Source of the DNA: Yimella sp. cx-51
GTDB taxonomy: Bacteria; Actinomycetota; Actinomycetes; Actinomycetales; Dermatophilaceae
Direction of reading: 5' to 3'
DNA: 64,000 nucleotides
Assembly: GCF_017654605.1 (NCBI RefSeq)
Contig: NZ_CP072113.1
Span: forward strand, 2,294,001 to 2,358,000
How positions within the stretch are numbered: position 1 is the first letter of the stretch; every line of letters begins with the position of its first letter. The translations under genes and the position numbers were made by a program. Below are positions 63,134-64,000 of this stretch, piece by piece. The notes under the pieces are model-generated. The model did no database searches. It was not told where the DNA came from and saw only the letters and a list, made by a program, of their open reading frames with translations.

Positions 63134-64000
63134 GCGGAGACTCCTTCGCGAGCGTCGGCTGCGGTGAGTTGGAGGAACATGTCCTCCAGGCCGGATGCGC
63201 CGGCCGAGGTGAGTTCGGTGAGGACGATCTGCTGCTCGAGTGCGGTCTGCCCGACGACGATCGGCTCGGCATCGACGTGCAGTGTGGCTCCGGCCGGGAT
63301 GACCTGGATCTGCTTGTGCGCCAGGGCTTGTGCCAACTTGGCGTTGTCGGCGCTCGTAACCGAGGTGCCCGCTGCAGCCAGCAGTTGCGATTTCTCGCCC
63401 TGGGCGACGATGCGTCCCCGACCGATGACCACCAGGTCGTCGGCGACCACTTCGATCTCGTGCAACAGGTGGGACGACAGCAGCACGGTGCCGCCTTCGT
63501 CGGCGAAACCGCGCAGCAGGCTGCGCATCCACCGGATACCGGCGGGGTCGAGCCCGTTGGCCGGCTCGTCAAGGATGAGCACCTGCGGATCACCGAGCAG
63601 TGCAAGAGCGATGCCGAGACGCTGCCGCATTCCCAGCGAGTAGTTGCGCACCTGGCGTTTCGCCTCGACAGCGGTGAGGCCCACGACCTCGAGCAGCTCA
63701 TCGACGCGCGAGGACGGCAGTCCCATCGTCAGCGCGCCGAGCGCCAGCACCTCGCGGCCGGTGCGCCCGGGGTGTTGGGCGGACGCGTCCAGCAGCACGC
63801 CGACGTGGCGGCCCGGGTTGGGCAGGTCGGTGTAGTTGTGCTCGAGAATGGTCGCGCTGCCCGAGGTCGGCGGGGTGAGGCCCACCATCATCCGCATGCA
63901 GGTCGACTTGCCGGCACCGTTGGGTCCGAGGAAGCCGGTCACTCGTCCGGCTCGCGCGGTGAAGGTGACGTCGTCGACAGCTGCATGTGCGCCGTACTTC
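63130..64000 (-). CDS. ABC transporter ATP-binding protein, 5' end outside window
   Basis: Open to the right edge: the frame continues past a GTG at 63942 to base 64000 with KYGAHAAVDDVTFTARAGRV preceding GFLGPNGAGKST (Walker A), so the true start lies beyond the window. Signature YSLGMRQRLGIA, Walker B VLILDEPANGLDP and SSHLLHEIE are present. The N-terminal part of the domain is cut off. Product would drive the coupled permease. Confidence 0.93.
   Translation of the reverse strand, partial: KYGAHAAVDDVTFTARAGRVTGFLGPNGAGKSTCMRMMVGLTPPTSGSATILEHNYTDLPNPGRHVGVLLDASAQHPGRTGREVLALGALTMGLPSSRVDELLEVVGLTAVEAKRQVRNYSLGMRQRLGIALALLGDPQVLILDEPANGLDPAGIRWMRSLLRGFADEGGTVLLSSHLLHEIEVVADDLVVIGRGRIVAQGEKSQLLAAAGTSVTSADNAKLAQALAHKQIQVIPAGATLHVDAEPIVVGQTALEQQIVLTELTSAGASGLEDMFLQLTAADAREGVSA

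Overview
The window looks like a chromosomal segment from a high-GC actinobacterium. A WhiB7 regulator with an AT-hook, a UvrD2 helicase with four zinc-type cysteines plus an HRDC domain, an AdnAB helicase-nuclease, MoeZ, and DUF3107, DUF3117 and UPF0182 proteins all point to Actinomycetota. The mix of genes and the absence of mycolate genes suggest Micrococcales, possibly the Dermacoccaceae/Intrasporangiaceae group. That family call is inference; no rRNA is present to settle it.

Left edge (1-3.1 kb): remnants of an integrated mobile element (a truncated excisionase-like gene running into the end of an unidentified ORF) lie just past the 3' end of an initiator tRNA-Met gene and its terminator. 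Next is a translationally coupled three-gene operon: ABC ATPase, ABC-2 permease and TetR regulator.

Core block 1 (3.1-31.4 kb): UPF0182 membrane protein, PPA1309-family protein, YlbL-type PDZ/Lon-like protease, MoaE, DUF2342 protein, Nudix hydrolase, HELAH peptidase, ThiF-like protein, ABC1 kinase, WhiB7, UvrD2, NudC, a kinase-fold protein, AdnB, AdnA, MoeZ, TetR, DUF3107 protein, GlsB/YeaQ-type membrane protein, ferritin-like protein, DEAD-box RNA helicase and a GAF-LuxR regulator. This order closely follows what I remember of M. tuberculosis Rv3193c to Rv3211. It is largely a stress and genome-maintenance neighbourhood: ribosome-antibiotic response (WhiB7), end resection (AdnAB), unwinding (UvrD2) and nucleotide housekeeping (NudC). 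The whiB7 leader is the most interesting regulatory structure: an AT-rich WhiB7-type promoter, a 76-codon leader ORF with a strong Shine-Dalgarno, and mutually exclusive terminator/antiterminator hairpins.

Accessory stretch (31.6-40.6 kb): PHP phosphoesterase, small membrane protein, lipoprotein, aminopeptidase P, an unlisted 34-codon basic peptide gene with its own promoter, then a metabolic island. The island holds an XRE-TetR two-headed regulator coupled to a hydroxyacid-oxoacid transhydrogenase-type dehydrogenase, divergent from a cyclase-family hydrolase coupled to an acyl-CoA ligase. A perfect Crp-type palindrome lies between the two arms.

Core block 2 (40.6-61.1 kb): flavin-reductase-like protein, MgtE-N/CBS protein, DUF1003 protein, Mrp, TatB, HtrA, RseA-type anti-sigma factor, SigE-type ECF sigma factor, O-methyltransferase, DUF3117 protein, 3-methyladenine glycosylase, DivIVA-like protein, LOG protein, DapE, DapD, citrate synthase, DapC and a 7Fe ferredoxin. 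From memory this is collinear with M. tuberculosis Rv1232c down to Rv1177. It combines the envelope-stress module sigE-rseA-htrA-tatB with three succinylase-branch lysine genes (dapC, dapD, dapE). Insertions relative to that order are a PaaX-like regulator with an enoyl-CoA hydratase, an NfeD/SPFH pair and a PIG-V-like glycosyltransferase. The window closes with a GNAT protein and an ABC transporter pair whose ATPase is cut by the window end.
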